A DNA stretch of 64,000 nucleotides from Anthonomus grandis grandis. Its lineage: Eukaryota > Arthropoda > Insecta > Coleoptera > Curculionidae. The DNA is taken from assembly GCF_022605725.1 (NCBI RefSeq), contig NC_065567.1, positions 40,155,127-40,219,126 on the forward strand. The letters are read 5' to 3'. The notes below the pieces were generated by a model. It made no database searches. It was not told the origin of the DNA and worked only from the letters and a program-made list of their open reading frames with translations. Below, piece by piece: positions 54,741 through 64,000 of this stretch. Position 1 is the first letter of the stretch. Each line of letters begins with the position of its first letter. The position numbers were made by a program, and so were the translations under genes.

Positions 54741-56112
54741 ACATATTTTATTTGACTTGTAAAAGTACTTGTTTGTATATTACTACTAATAAACTATCTA
54801 ATCTAATCTATTGTACATAGTCTTTATTCTTAGGTAAGCTTTGTTTTTTAGTATAAATTAATATGATATAGTAATTTGTATTAGGTATTATATAGGTCAC
54901 TGTTAAATGTCTCAAAACCATTGTACAGGCTAAATACTCATAATAAAAATCTTATAACCTATAAAAAACCTGCAACTCCTTCACAATTTGAACATCCTTG
55001 TAGTTTTAACTCTTTCCGCTGAAGCAATACTGTCCCTTTGAAAAAGTCAGCACCATAGAAGTATATATTATGTGATATAAAGTAAGTGATGTAAAACTGA
55101 GTTTTGTCCAATATAACAATAACAATAAAATTATGCAAAATAATAAAAATTTGTCTTAAAACATGATTTATTAAGCAATCTGTAATATTATATTAATAAA
55201 ATATTTAATTTCCATAAAAATGCTTTGACAAAAATGCTGCCTTTTATTAGGACCTTCCTCTAACGAAGTCCGTTAAAAAAACACATAAATAGCTCGTAAA
55301 TGGTAATATTACTTATACTCAAACTCTATAAAAATTAATAAAAATTTATCAGGTAAATATTTGTTGACGACGTCACTGGTAGAGAGTGCTCGTATCGGTG
55401 GGATCAACAATGCGATCGAGCGGCGTTGCGATGCCATTACCGTTTTCTCGTTGCTTCGTACTTTATTTTCATTGATTTAACGTATTTTGACTTCGATATA
55501 GAGTATCTTATCAAATTTATTTTAAAAAAATGCTTGATATTTTATTAAAGGGGAGCAGTAGTATTGTTTTGAGCTTTCGGAAATAACTGAAAATTTTTAT
55601 GATATTATAAAGTGATTTTTGCCATTTCTCTATGAACATTTGGCATCATTGCATCAGAGATGTTGCAAGCAAACAAACCCGCCCATAGTTCCACGGCATG
55701 CTACTTCTAGCCTTTCAATGTTCTAAGATTTTGGAATATTTGTGACTCAATGATAAGTCACTTAGATCCATCTTATTGCCCATACAACCTTCCTGGGGGA
55801 CCTTGAAAGAGACCTCTATAAATAAATTAAACTTGGTGGATAAAATTAAAAATTTAATATTTCCTCGAGAAATTTAAGAATCCTTAAAGGATCTACAAAA
55901 AAAATATTATGTATATATGTATACACGGACAGAGTGACCATTGGAATCTCGGTTATTATAAAACAAAGAAAATCAGTTAAATTAGGGCAAAGTTGCGCAT
56001 TACATGATCAAATATATGCCAGTAAAAAAAATATCCTGCAAGATCCTATCCAGAAATATGCAAAAAAATAACAATATTTTCTTTGAAATAATAATTATAA
56101 TTTTTCCTGGAG
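54741..56112. other. P-like element interior, no exon recognised
   Basis: AT-rich. A CG-containing patch lies at 55365-55450, and the right copy of the internal inverted repeat at 55705-55723. No catalytic transposase sequence could be identified. Confidence 0.4.
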
Positions 56113-56496
56113 TTATTTATAAACAGATTTCAAAATAACATACACATTTACATAGAAATTTTGTTCATAGAAAATTTGAAAAAAATAAGAGGCAAAAGTA
56201 TTTCCTAAATCATGAAAGGAAGCAGACATGGGCGTATTCTCTTGTTCACTGATATTTGTTAAAGGGTAATTTTGGCTAAGTATGGGATCTGGTAGTGTTA
56301 TAAGATATATTCCCATATATGAACTGTCACAATCAATTGACATTACTGTATTTTCAAACAAATCATCCCTTACTTCGATGTCCTGACCCACTAAAATGTT
56401 AAAAAAATATATATTGCAGTTGGTAGGTGCATCCCGCATTATCCCATCATCAGTGGTGGAAAACATCAAAAATTCTATGCATGCATTTATTTGCAT
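56113..56496 (-). CDS. Unrecognised 127-aa ORF, possible exon
   Basis: A minus-strand ORF in the right part of the P-like element. An acceptor-like TTTTTTTAACATTTTAG sits inside it at about 56393-56409, after which VGQDIEVRDDLFENTVMSID and YMGIYLITLPDPILSQNY are encoded. No family is recognised, and orientation is opposite to the THAP exon. It may be chance. Confidence 0.2.
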   Translation of the reverse strand: MQINACIEFLMFSTTDDGIMRDAPTNCNIYFFNILVGQDIEVRDDLFENTVMSIDCDSSYMGIYLITLPDPILSQNYPLTNISEQENTPMSASFHDLGNTFASYFFQIFYEQNFYVNVYVILKSVYK

Positions 56497-57008
56497 GGTA
56501 GGTGCCTGTCAATTTTGTTTAAGAAAGATTTTATAGTAAATGCACTTAAAATGATAAAATTTATTTACTATAAATAATTCACACTTTGTTCAACCATTCT
56601 GTGGTACTGTGAATCCCAATAAAAAACTGAAACCTGTGGTCCTTCTCCTCCATTCCACCTCTTGCCAATAATAATAGTCAAATTATAAATAGTACAGGGC
56701 ACTATAGGGTCACTAGCATAGCTAGCACTACCTATTATAGAAGTAGAACTATAATATACAAAACAAACTAATTAACACAACCGCACTAAAACTATCAGAA
56801 AATCGGAATATCAAAATATTAAAATCGCGACTGGGAATCCCTAAAATAAGATTTAGCTGCTCTTGTGGCGCCATTACGTAACTAATGCAATACAGAATTT
56901 TGTAATATTTTAGCCATAACAGCGCCATCCTGCGGCTGTGAATTGGAACAATTGTTTTTTGACAGTTAGGTTTGCGTTTCCCTACTATTTTCCTCTGTGT
57001 AAGTGTGC

Positions 57009-57060
57009 GGGATTAGCACAGTAAACAGCTTCTCGAGAAGCTGTTTACTGTGGGGATTAG
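57009..57060. repeat. 36-bp perfect palindrome with 8-bp target duplication
   Basis: CACAGTAAACAGCTTCTC (57017-57034) is followed at once by its exact complement (57035-57052). It is flanked by GGGATTAG on both sides (57009-57016 and 57053-57060). The arms begin CACAGTA like the P-like element next to it. It reads as two transposon ends joined tip-out with no interior. Confidence 0.85.
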
Positions 57061-57155
57061 TAAACATCTGACTTTCGTGGGAGCTGCGTCGTTTGGCGAC
57101 AAAATGTCCCAAAATATTACGCGAAAATCCAGGCATTTTTAAAATATTTATTCTA

Positions 57156-57195
57156 ATGCGGGTTTTACAGACATCACAATGTGTAAAACCCGCAT
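57156..57195. repeat. 14-bp hairpin
   Basis: ATGCGGGTTTTACA (57156-57169) pairs with TGTAAAACCCGCAT (57182-57195) around a 12-nt loop. Confidence 0.75.
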
Positions 57196-57349
57196 AGAAT
57201 TGTAATCTTAAAATGTTTAATATGCTGTGTTTTGCATAATGAAAATTAAAGGGTTATTCTAATAAAAAATAAAATATCAACTCTGATAAAAATATAATAA
57301 AAAATCAGAAATAACACTCTAATAAACAAACTTAACAACATATAATTTT

Positions 57350-57763
57350 TTAAATAAAAGACTCAAATAAACCGCCTTCTTTCGCTAAACAAAAACTTAA
57401 CCTATCGTAAAAGCTATTTCGCACCTCCAAAAGAGTTTCAGGTAAAATGGAATTGGCACCTTCGACACTTCTAGTGGACCGTGTCGAATCAAGTTCTAGG
57501 GTACTGCAAACCATTTCTTCCCGCCGTTCTATATCCTGGACCACTTCAACAGGTGGTTCTTGACGCTTTGTGTAGCATTTTTTACAATCTTGAAGACAAA
57601 AAGATGTCTCAAAATTTGTAACCACATTTAAAACCGTTTTTGCACAAGGAATTGGTCTATTCTCAAATGTCAGTGAAAACAAATCTCTACATTGTACTGC
57701 CGAATTGCCTCCATAAAACCATTTAATTAGTTGAACTTTTTCGGAAGGGGTATAAATAGCCAT
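57350..57763 (-). CDS. Mariner-derived protein lacking the catalytic core, 137 aa
   Basis: From ATG 57763: MAIYTPSEKVQLIKWFYGGN and CRDLFSLTFENRPIPCAKTV form the N-terminal helix-turn-helix of a mariner transposase, followed by a basic linker (KKCYTKRQEPPVEVVQ). Near residue 110 the sequence jumps to the family C-terminus (ILPETLLEVRNSFYDRLSFC ending GGLFESFI). The whole DDD region is gone, yet the frame is continuous. The frame is also open upstream to 57895, but MAIYT is the family-like start. Such a protein could bind element ends without cutting. Confidence 0.65.
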   Translation of the reverse strand: MAIYTPSEKVQLIKWFYGGNSAVQCRDLFSLTFENRPIPCAKTVLNVVTNFETSFCLQDCKKCYTKRQEPPVEVVQDIERREEMVCSTLELDSTRSTRSVEGANSILPETLLEVRNSFYDRLSFCLAKEGGLFESFI

Positions 57764-58188
57764 AATGAAAAAAACACGAAAATAACGCTCAAAAATTATT
57801 AATGCAACGTGCAGTAACACAGCGAAGTGAGGTCTGCTGACTCCCGGTTCAAAAAATAAAAACGAAAAATTTCGCCGCCTGCAAGTTGCAACCAAGGGGT
57901 ATTGCCGCCATTATTTTGCGTAATACGTAGCTCACGATAACACGATCTATATAGAGAAGTGGTGGTTGCATACCAACTGATTTTCATTGAATGACACTGA
58001 AATTCTTCTGACAAATCAGCTAGCGTCCTCTTGCTTGGCAACGGAAACTGTTGTAACTAACTTGACAGTCTGACGTGCCTAATTGGACCAATCAAAATGC
58101 TAGAAAGGCGTGGCCAAATTAAGGCGGAAAATCAAATTTAATTTAATCTGACAATCTTATTATTTAATCGTAATATCTAAAGCAAACG

Positions 58189-58235
58189 CCTAATCAAAAA
58201 GGTTACTTATAGAGAAAAGAGTCTTTTTGATTAGG
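58189..58235. repeat. 13-bp hairpin
   Basis: CCTAATCAAAAAG (58189-58201) pairs with CTTTTTGATTAGG (58223-58235). A 21-nt loop lies between. It may be the tip of an element related to the mariner protein at 57350, but no partner end was found. Confidence 0.6.
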
Positions 58236-58239
58236 TGTT

Positions 58240-59720
58240 AGCATCAGATATTGATCTGAATAAAAATAAAACTTTTCAGCTTTATTTTACTAATTGAGTT
58301 AATTTACTGCAATATCAATTAACAATAGTGTACGACATATCACCAATTTGACAAATGAAAATAAAACAATGTTTTTCTTTAATACATTCATTATTTAATT
58401 TTCCTAAAAAAAATTACTTAAAATGATATAAATAATATACAATAATTTATTATAACACACATTATATAAATTAGAATTATTCTAAAACTGTTTTAAAGTA
58501 TTTTGTTAGCACTGAACTACCCTAATGTTAAACAGATTAGAAAAGGTTGTCAAAATTTTTGTGCTACTTTCTCATCATACATCTAAAGCTATTCCCATTA
58601 GATTAATAATATCCTCATTTTATTTACAAATAGATTCAATAAAGGATGAACTATCCTTATTTAATATGTACTTGTATCTGTTTCCTAAAGAAAAATTAAA
58701 CAGATTTTAAAAATTAATTAAAAATTCTATAGCAGTGTATTATCTAAAGAAACAATATATACATCTACAAAACAAAATAAACTCTTTGAAAATGAAAAAA
58801 AAAAACTTTTTCGTATAAACATATATCACTTACATAGTATTATATATATTTGTTGGTCTCTTATAATACTAACAACATATCTTGGAACTATAATATTAAT
58901 AAAAACTTAATTCAAGGACCGATGCTTACATAAAATAAAAAGAAACTTTAAAAAAAACACAAGTTGTAAGAAAAACATTAAGTCTGATCCATTCCCAGTG
59001 CTCAGGTCCCTTAGTCTCTATACCTATGTCTTGTCTCAGTGAACACAGGAAGTGGTATGATACGAGCATAATAGGCAGTGCAAACCTTATAAATCAATTT
59101 ACTAAATGATTCATGTAAAAATATGAAAAAATTTTTTTAAATAAATATGTATTGTAGTGTAAGGCCAGCAGTAAAATTTGTGGAGAGAACTGATCAGAAG
59201 AAATTCTATAGCTCAAAGTCTTAATAAAATTTATATTGCATATCAATTGCTCTCCATGTTTTTCTTGTGAATGAGAATTGAAGGAAATTAAAAAAATCTT
59301 TTATTACTTTGTTTCTCAGAACTATTTAAAATATACATACTCTTACATCAAGGAAATTTTCATGAAAATTTTAATCAATTTTTAATTGTGGAATAGAAAA
59401 TGAGAGGCCAGACATCTTGTAATATGTATTTATAATAATCAAGTTAAAAATTAAATACTTAAAAAGTGAAACTTCTTCATTGAAATTAACTGAATTCGAT
59501 TTTATTAAAGACTAAAGATTGACAATACAAAAACATAATAGTAATAAATAAAATCAGATTTTCTTACCAGAAACTTAGAATTGGTAGAATTGGTGGTTGT
59601 TGCAAATCAGTTAAAACATTACTCCCAATATTGAGAGAGAACTTTTTACAAAAAAGTCATGAATTTAAAATAACATCCTTAAAACAAATAGCAAATTCAA
59701 CCCATGCTTGCATTCATTGA
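58240..59720. other. 1.5 kb of AT-rich DNA, nothing recognised
   Basis: No supported ORF, element end or RNA gene. Long A and T runs throughout. Confidence 0.45.
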
Positions 59721-59724
59721 AATG

Positions 59725-59845
59725 AAAAACAAACTCAAATGGTATGACAATGACAAATGTTGTACTCAGTCAATGTCAACAACTGTCTATCAGCTCCCTG
59801 TCAATTTTGCCAAGCAAGATGGCCGACATACGATTCCGGTTTTCA
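59725..59845. repeat. Inverted paralog of 25440-25555, with empty Harbinger site
   Basis: The reverse complement matches 25445-25555 (CGGAATCGTAT, TTGCTTGGCAAAATTGACAG, GTTGACATTGACTGA) and continues into 26513-26535 without the 954-bp Harbinger. The uninserted target CAA (TTG on the other strand) is at 59736-59738. Both copies also share an ATG-led stretch reading MADIRFRF on the opposite strand of the 25-kb copy. Confidence 0.8.
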
Positions 59846-60364
59846 CCATATAAGTTTCATACATGTGCTCTAACTCGTAACGCAAATGGGCCGAATTTGC
59901 CGCCACGATACCGAAAACCCCGCCGTTGCGTCATCTGGCCATGTGCGACTCGATAGTGACTTCGTCCATATGCTTTAACATTGGGTGCTCGACCGCTAAC
60001 TATATTGTACCATGCGTTGGCTCCCGTGGTGTCGACGGTATGACTGGTTGATTGGAACGGCTTAGTCTTTTTTTAGACGCCACTAAAAAGCACCCAATTC
60101 CCGCCGGTGATCGTGTATGTTCGGAGAAAAATTCGGTCGTTTGACGTGAATGACAAGAATAACGACACGAATGTTCCCGCTTTTTTGCGTTTGTTGGTTG
60201 TTTACTTTCGTAAAAAAGCTCCAACTAATTTGATTGATTATTGCGATTATACTGAACTTTCCTTTGTTTCTTTGTGAAATATTGACCATATTGTTGCTTA
60301 TAGTGTTTTAAAATAATACCTGAAAAGCTGTATTAATTCCAATTCAGCGATTTTAGTTGTAAAG
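59846..60364. other. Upstream region of the zinc-finger pseudogene
   Basis: GC content rises between 59850 and 60200 (CGCCACGATACCG, CCCGCCGTTGCGTC), as at many insect promoters. No coding segment is supported. A possible 5' UTR runs to 60364. Confidence 0.3.
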
Positions 60365-60750
60365 ATGGACGGCCCTACTCAAAACCATCAGAATCAGGAC
60401 CAAACTATCAACAAAAATATGTGCTACTTATGCAGTAAAATGTTTTCTTCCATTTCAGCGAAGAACAAACATATTAAGGTTATTCATAAGCAGCAGCTCC
60501 CAGATAATCCAAAGTCACACATTTCTTGTCCCTTATGCAAAGAGTCTAAGTATTCTTGTGAGACTTATTAAAAACTTGAAGCTCATTTACAGGTAAGTCA
60601 TGCTATCAAAATAGAGTCCTCAACTTTCCATTTTTCCAGCAAAGAAAGATTTGAGGAATGGGTAAGAGAGCATAAAATAAGCACAAACTATGGACTTGTT
60701 TGCACAAGGAAAATTGAAGACAAGATTGAAAAAGTATATTGTTGCAATTG
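60365..60750 (+). pseudogene. C2H2 zinc-finger protein, broken by two stops
   Basis: ATG 60365 opens a protein with a C2H2 finger: Cys20, Cys23, His36, His41 (CYLCSKMFSSISAKNKHIKV). A second Cys pair (CPLCKESKYSCETY) follows, then TAA at 60569. The same frame continues KLEAHLQVSHAIKIE, FSSKERFEEWVREHKIS and KIEDKIEKVYCCN to TGA at 60749. The order fingers, FxxWxxE, YYCN recalls N-termini of MULE-type or related insect zinc-finger proteins; I infer this only loosely. The mariner at 60808 lies just downstream. Confidence 0.5.
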
Positions 60751-60807
60751 AAGCGATTTTAGAGGTAAATTTGTAGCAATTTCAATTCTAGCAAAGTATT
60801 TATTATA

Positions 60808-63222
60808 CAGGGTGTCCAAGATAAGAATCCCAAGCATGGGGATCTCTGTACCTGTTGGAGATACAGCTTCGGTTAAATTAGGAAAAAGTTGTGCACTTTG
60901 AAGCGTATTTACATGCCGTTGAGAAACTTTAAAAATTTCCATGGCCTGCTGAGATATTTGGAAAAAACGGAAATTTGCCAATATCGATTTTATTTTTTCC
61001 TGGCTTTATTTTAAAAGATATCAAAAAACTATTGACACTTTCTCATTGACACTTTTGAAGTAGTACGTGATGGCGCTTTTAAATTTTATATCCGACGTTT
61101 CGTTTCCGAGAAACCACCATCAACTTTATTTTTTTATATGGCGCGAAAAGAAACTACACCCTGTATCTGATTCCATTTTTTATTACAAATTCAACGATGT
61201 ATCACATGTCACATTTTTTTTGTTAGTTAAAAGGAAAAATACAATTTTTCTTTTTTTTTAAACATATTATTAAGTAGGCTTTGGAAACAAATGCTTTGAC
61301 ACTTTGACGTAAATACCTTTTACCCTGTCACATATTTTTTATTAAATATTAATTGCCGTTGTTGTTACCGTGATTGTCGAGGTGTTGTTTGTTGAATAAT
61401 TATTGTTATTATTATTTACTGTTGTCGTTATTATTGCTAAAATTGTGTTATTATCTTCATTATAGTCATGAAGAGAAGTTAGACATGCTGTCGTGCTACA
61501 TTTTGTGCTACAAAAATACTGTAAATACAGCAGCAATGTATCTTAATAAATTTCCAGATAGAAAGCAATCATGTAAATCCATTTTCTTAGAGTTGGCTCG
61601 AAATTTAAAAGAATATGGTTCGTTTAAAAAGTCTGTTTTATCTCGAAAAAAGGAATCTCTTGAAGAAACTCAAAATAATGTTTTACAAGCAGTTATTGAA
61701 AACCCCGAGATATCAATCAGGCAAATTGAAAAAAATGTAGGAGTGGCCAAATCTACAGCTCAGTTTATTTTACGTAAAAGCAGATATCACCTCTACAAAT
61801 TTAGAATTTGCCAAGGACTTAAACCTCGGGATTTCGAACGACGTCGGCATTTTTGTGAGTGGTATACACGTGTCTGTGAAGAGGATTTTAATTTTCCATC
61901 AAAAATAATATGGTCCGACGAAAGTATGGTCACTAATAATGGTATCTTTAACCGCCGCAATAGTCATTACTGGGTCCAACAAAATCCGCGTGTTAAGAAA
62001 ATATCTAGACATCAACAACGTTTTGGGTTTAATATGTGGTGTGGAATTTTAGGAACCAAAATACTAGGTCCATTTATTTACCATTATTCATTAACAGCAG
62101 AACGATATCTTAATTTATTGCAAAATGATTTAGAAGACTGCTTAGATGATTTACCTCTGGCACAAGTCAATAGCTGTTGGTTTCAACAAGACGGGGCTCT
62201 TGCACATAATTCTGGGCAAGTTCGACAGTACCTTTCACAGCGTTTTCCTGAAAAGTAGATTGGAACCTCCAGTGAAGTGTCTTGGCCAGCGCGATCCCCG
62301 GACTTAACCCCTTTGGACTTCTTCCTTTGGGGATTTATTAAAAACCGAGTCTATCAACATTCTTTTGGAACTGAGCAGGAGTTACGAGAATGTGTGACGG
62401 CCGCTTTTCAAAGTATTACGCCAGAGATATTGCGTGATGTTTTAACTGCTACTGTAAGAAGATCATACTTATGTCTAGAAAATAACGGAAACCTGTCTGA
62501 ACACCTTAATTTAAATTTAATTTATAAAATGCGTTAATTTATTTGCTTTTTTCGTTATTTTTAAAATGTAATTATTTGTTGCATATCGTTAGAAAAATCA
62601 TAAAACATTTGTCTATTACTGGTTACATTTTTTTATTTATAAGTAGTACAATGCACAATGCAAATCAGTGCTTCATTTAGCTTATCACTTTCTAAATAGA
62701 TATTAAGAAAAATGTGACAGACTCGGTAACAGGTATTTACATACGTCAAAGCTTTTGTTTCAAAAGCTTACTTAAAAAATATGATAAAAAAATAGAAAAT
62801 TTGCATTTTTCCTTTCAACTAACAAAAAAAATTTGACATGTTGACATCATTGAATTTGTAATAAAAAATGGAATCAGATACAGGGTGTACTTTCTTTTCG
62901 CGCCATATAAAAAAATAAAGTTGATGATGGTTTCTCGAAAACGAAACGTCGGATATAAAATTTAAAAGCGCCATTACGTACTACATCAAAAGTGTCAATA
63001 GTTTTTTGATATCTTTTAAAATAAAGCCAGGAAAAAATAAAATCGATATTGGCAAATTTCCGTTTTTTCCAAATATCTCAGCAGGCCATGGAAATTTTTG
63101 AAGTTTCTCAACGGCATGTAAATACGCTTCCAAGTGCACAACTTTTTCCTAATTTAACCGAAGCTGTATCTCCAACAGGTACCGAGATCCCCATTCTTAG
63201 GATCCTTATCTTGGACACCCTG
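60808..63222 (+). mobile_element. Mariner DD41D element, 2415 bp, long inverted arms
   Basis: Starts CAGGGTGTCCAAGATAAGAA after TA (60806-60807) and ends with the complement before TA (63223-63224). Arms are about 530 bp (60808-61340 and 62695-63222) and very similar. It contains one transposase gene disturbed by a single internal stop. Confidence 0.9.
61374..62537 (+). pseudogene. Mariner DD41D transposase with one internal TAG
   Basis: The frame is open from 61374 to TAG 62256-62258 and then to the natural stop at 62535. Family-like sequence begins YSHEEKLDMLSCYILCYKNT; the proper start codon is uncertain. Motifs: helix-turn-helix EISIRQIEKNVGVAKSTAQF; KIIWSDESMVTNNG (first Asp); CWFQQDGALAHNSGQVRQYL (second Asp); WPARSPDLTPLDFFLWGFIK (third Asp, 41 residues later). 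The TAG replaces a Trp that relatives keep. All three Asp residues are intact. Confidence 0.85.
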
Positions 63223-63224
63223 TA

Positions 63225-63418
63225 TACTGTAAACATTCATTGTACTATTTAGTGAAAGATTGTTAAACATGTATTTAATGTGTAGCTGTTTCTAGAATTT
63301 GAAAGCAAATGTAGTAAGAGAACAATAAAATGTAGTGGTTCCATTAAAATGAATGGTGTATGTCCTTCTCGTTTAAATGTCATGATTTATGGTGCAGGTA
63401 ACATTATATTGGGTGGTG
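63225..63418. other. Short spacer
   Basis: No feature recognised between the mariner and the dispersed repeat. Confidence 0.4.
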
Positions 63419-64000
63419 CGTCGCCGAGCGGAACATAGGAAATCCCATGTAAATTTTAAGGGGGTCAATTATTGGCTTCCCTGTACATTTTACAGAAAAA
63501 ATGTAAGATAACTTTTTGAAGAGACCAATCTGGCAAACCCTCGTGCAAAGTTTCAAAAAATTTCAATAAGCGAATCTTGAATTATTCAATTAAATGTAAT
63601 TGCAAAATTACCAAATTTTTGGTTCAGGTAAAACTAGACACCAACCACCAGCAAACAATTTGTTATAAGGCTTTGTCAAATCTGACGTACAGCCGAATAC
63701 AAAAAATGTTTTTTTTTTTTCGTTTTATCAATCTCACAACCATATATTCAAAGTAAGACACGTTAACATTACTTTTTTATCTAAACTTTTATTTAATATA
63801 ACGATGAAGTTAAACCAATAACAATTATTATTATCGATTATTAAAAAAATAATTTTATCATAATTAGAATTTAATTAAACCAATAGCAGTATCTGAAATA
63901 TTTTCAATTTATTTTCCCATCAAGCCTATCTGGTCCATTTCAACCATTAAATCTATTGTTTGTAAATTCGAGTCCAAAGGCATTGCAATAAATATTTTAA
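63419..64000. repeat. Dispersed repeat, copy 2 (runs off the window)
   Basis: Same family and orientation as 8039-8610, beginning TCGCCGAGCGGAACATAGGA. It differs by scattered substitutions and a 50-bp insertion around 63885-63935. Confidence 0.75.

Larger units (their letters stand above)
52118..57007 (+). mobile_element. P-superfamily-like element, degraded, 8-bp TSD
   Basis: Ends are CACAGTACACAGAGGAAAAT and the complement CACACTTACACAGAGGAAAA; 22 bp of them (52124-52145 and 56979-57000) match perfectly. The TSD CGGGATTA is at 48770-48777 (split off by the Harbinger) and 57008-57015. Inside are a THAP exon, a duplicated coiled-coil exon, and a 19-bp internal inverted repeat GAACATTGAAAGGCTAGAA (52995-53013 and 55705-55723). 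THAP plus coiled coil plus 8-bp TSD is the P-element pattern. Confidence 0.75.

Noticed and set aside
57799..58041. 80-aa minus-strand ORF upstream of the mariner-derived protein
   Set aside because: No family likeness and overlaps the 5' side of a better supported frame.
61342..61536. Asn/Thr-rich minus-strand ORF
   Set aside because: Simple (ATT/TTG) repeat translated; part of the mariner 5' region.
1..64000. CRISPR array, bacterial operon or phage genes
   Set aside because: No regularly spaced direct repeats; base composition, introns and element families are those of an insect nuclear genome.

Overview
This is an AT-rich stretch of an animal nuclear genome, almost certainly an insect. 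The evidence is the set of element families present: BEL/Pao, DIRS, Penelope-like, jockey- and LOA-type LINEs, DD41D mariners, Harbinger with MADF partner genes, and P/THAP elements. A beetle is a reasonable guess, but the sequence does not prove it. No complete ordinary host gene is recognisable. The window is a densely nested graveyard of mobile elements. Possible host-like pieces are a small candidate first exon (25387-25437), a THAP-domain ORF (26973-27308) and a broken C2H2 zinc-finger ORF (60365-60750).

Layout. 1-1961: 3' part of a DIRS retrotransposon with its inverted-repeat end. 1973-9666: LINE, Penelope-like and mariner remnants. 9767-17320: a jockey-type LINE with a 5'-truncated LOA-type LINE beside it; each carries a small DNA transposon with exact target duplications. 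19380-26509: three Harbinger elements and one P/THAP relic. 26600-29129: the THAP ORF and a hAT MITE. 29200-34822: a near-complete BEL/Pao element interrupted only by four nonsense codons, lying against a hAT relic. 35900-38634: Harbinger relics and a poly(A)-tailed LINE. 39000-42617: two mariners sharing one TA. 43000-48080: a satellite-like repeat holding a large unclassified DNA element, which holds a mariner inside a MITE. 48778-57060: an intact Harbinger inserted in the target duplication of a P-like element, which sits beside a 36-bp palindromic insertion at the same target. 57350-64000: a mariner protein that keeps its DNA-binding domain but lacks the catalytic core, dispersed repeats, the zinc-finger pseudogene and a mariner broken by one stop.

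The most striking structure is the intact Harbinger at 48778-52114. Its transposase gene (minus strand, two exons, 404 aa) and its MADF gene (plus strand, two exons, 300 aa) are interdigitated. Exon 2 of each gene lies inside the intron of the other, and the two splice acceptors stand back to back 26 bp apart. Both splice junctions restore the reading frame exactly. The same layout is still visible in two older, diverged Harbinger elements (19380-21128 and 22738-24960), so it looks like a conserved design of this lineage.

A second theme is the mariners. At least seven relics have the DD41D spacing (as in the rosa group) or fit it, several with CAGGGTG-type ends and inverted repeats of 300-600 bp. 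Nested insertions can be ordered in time because target duplications and empty sites survive.
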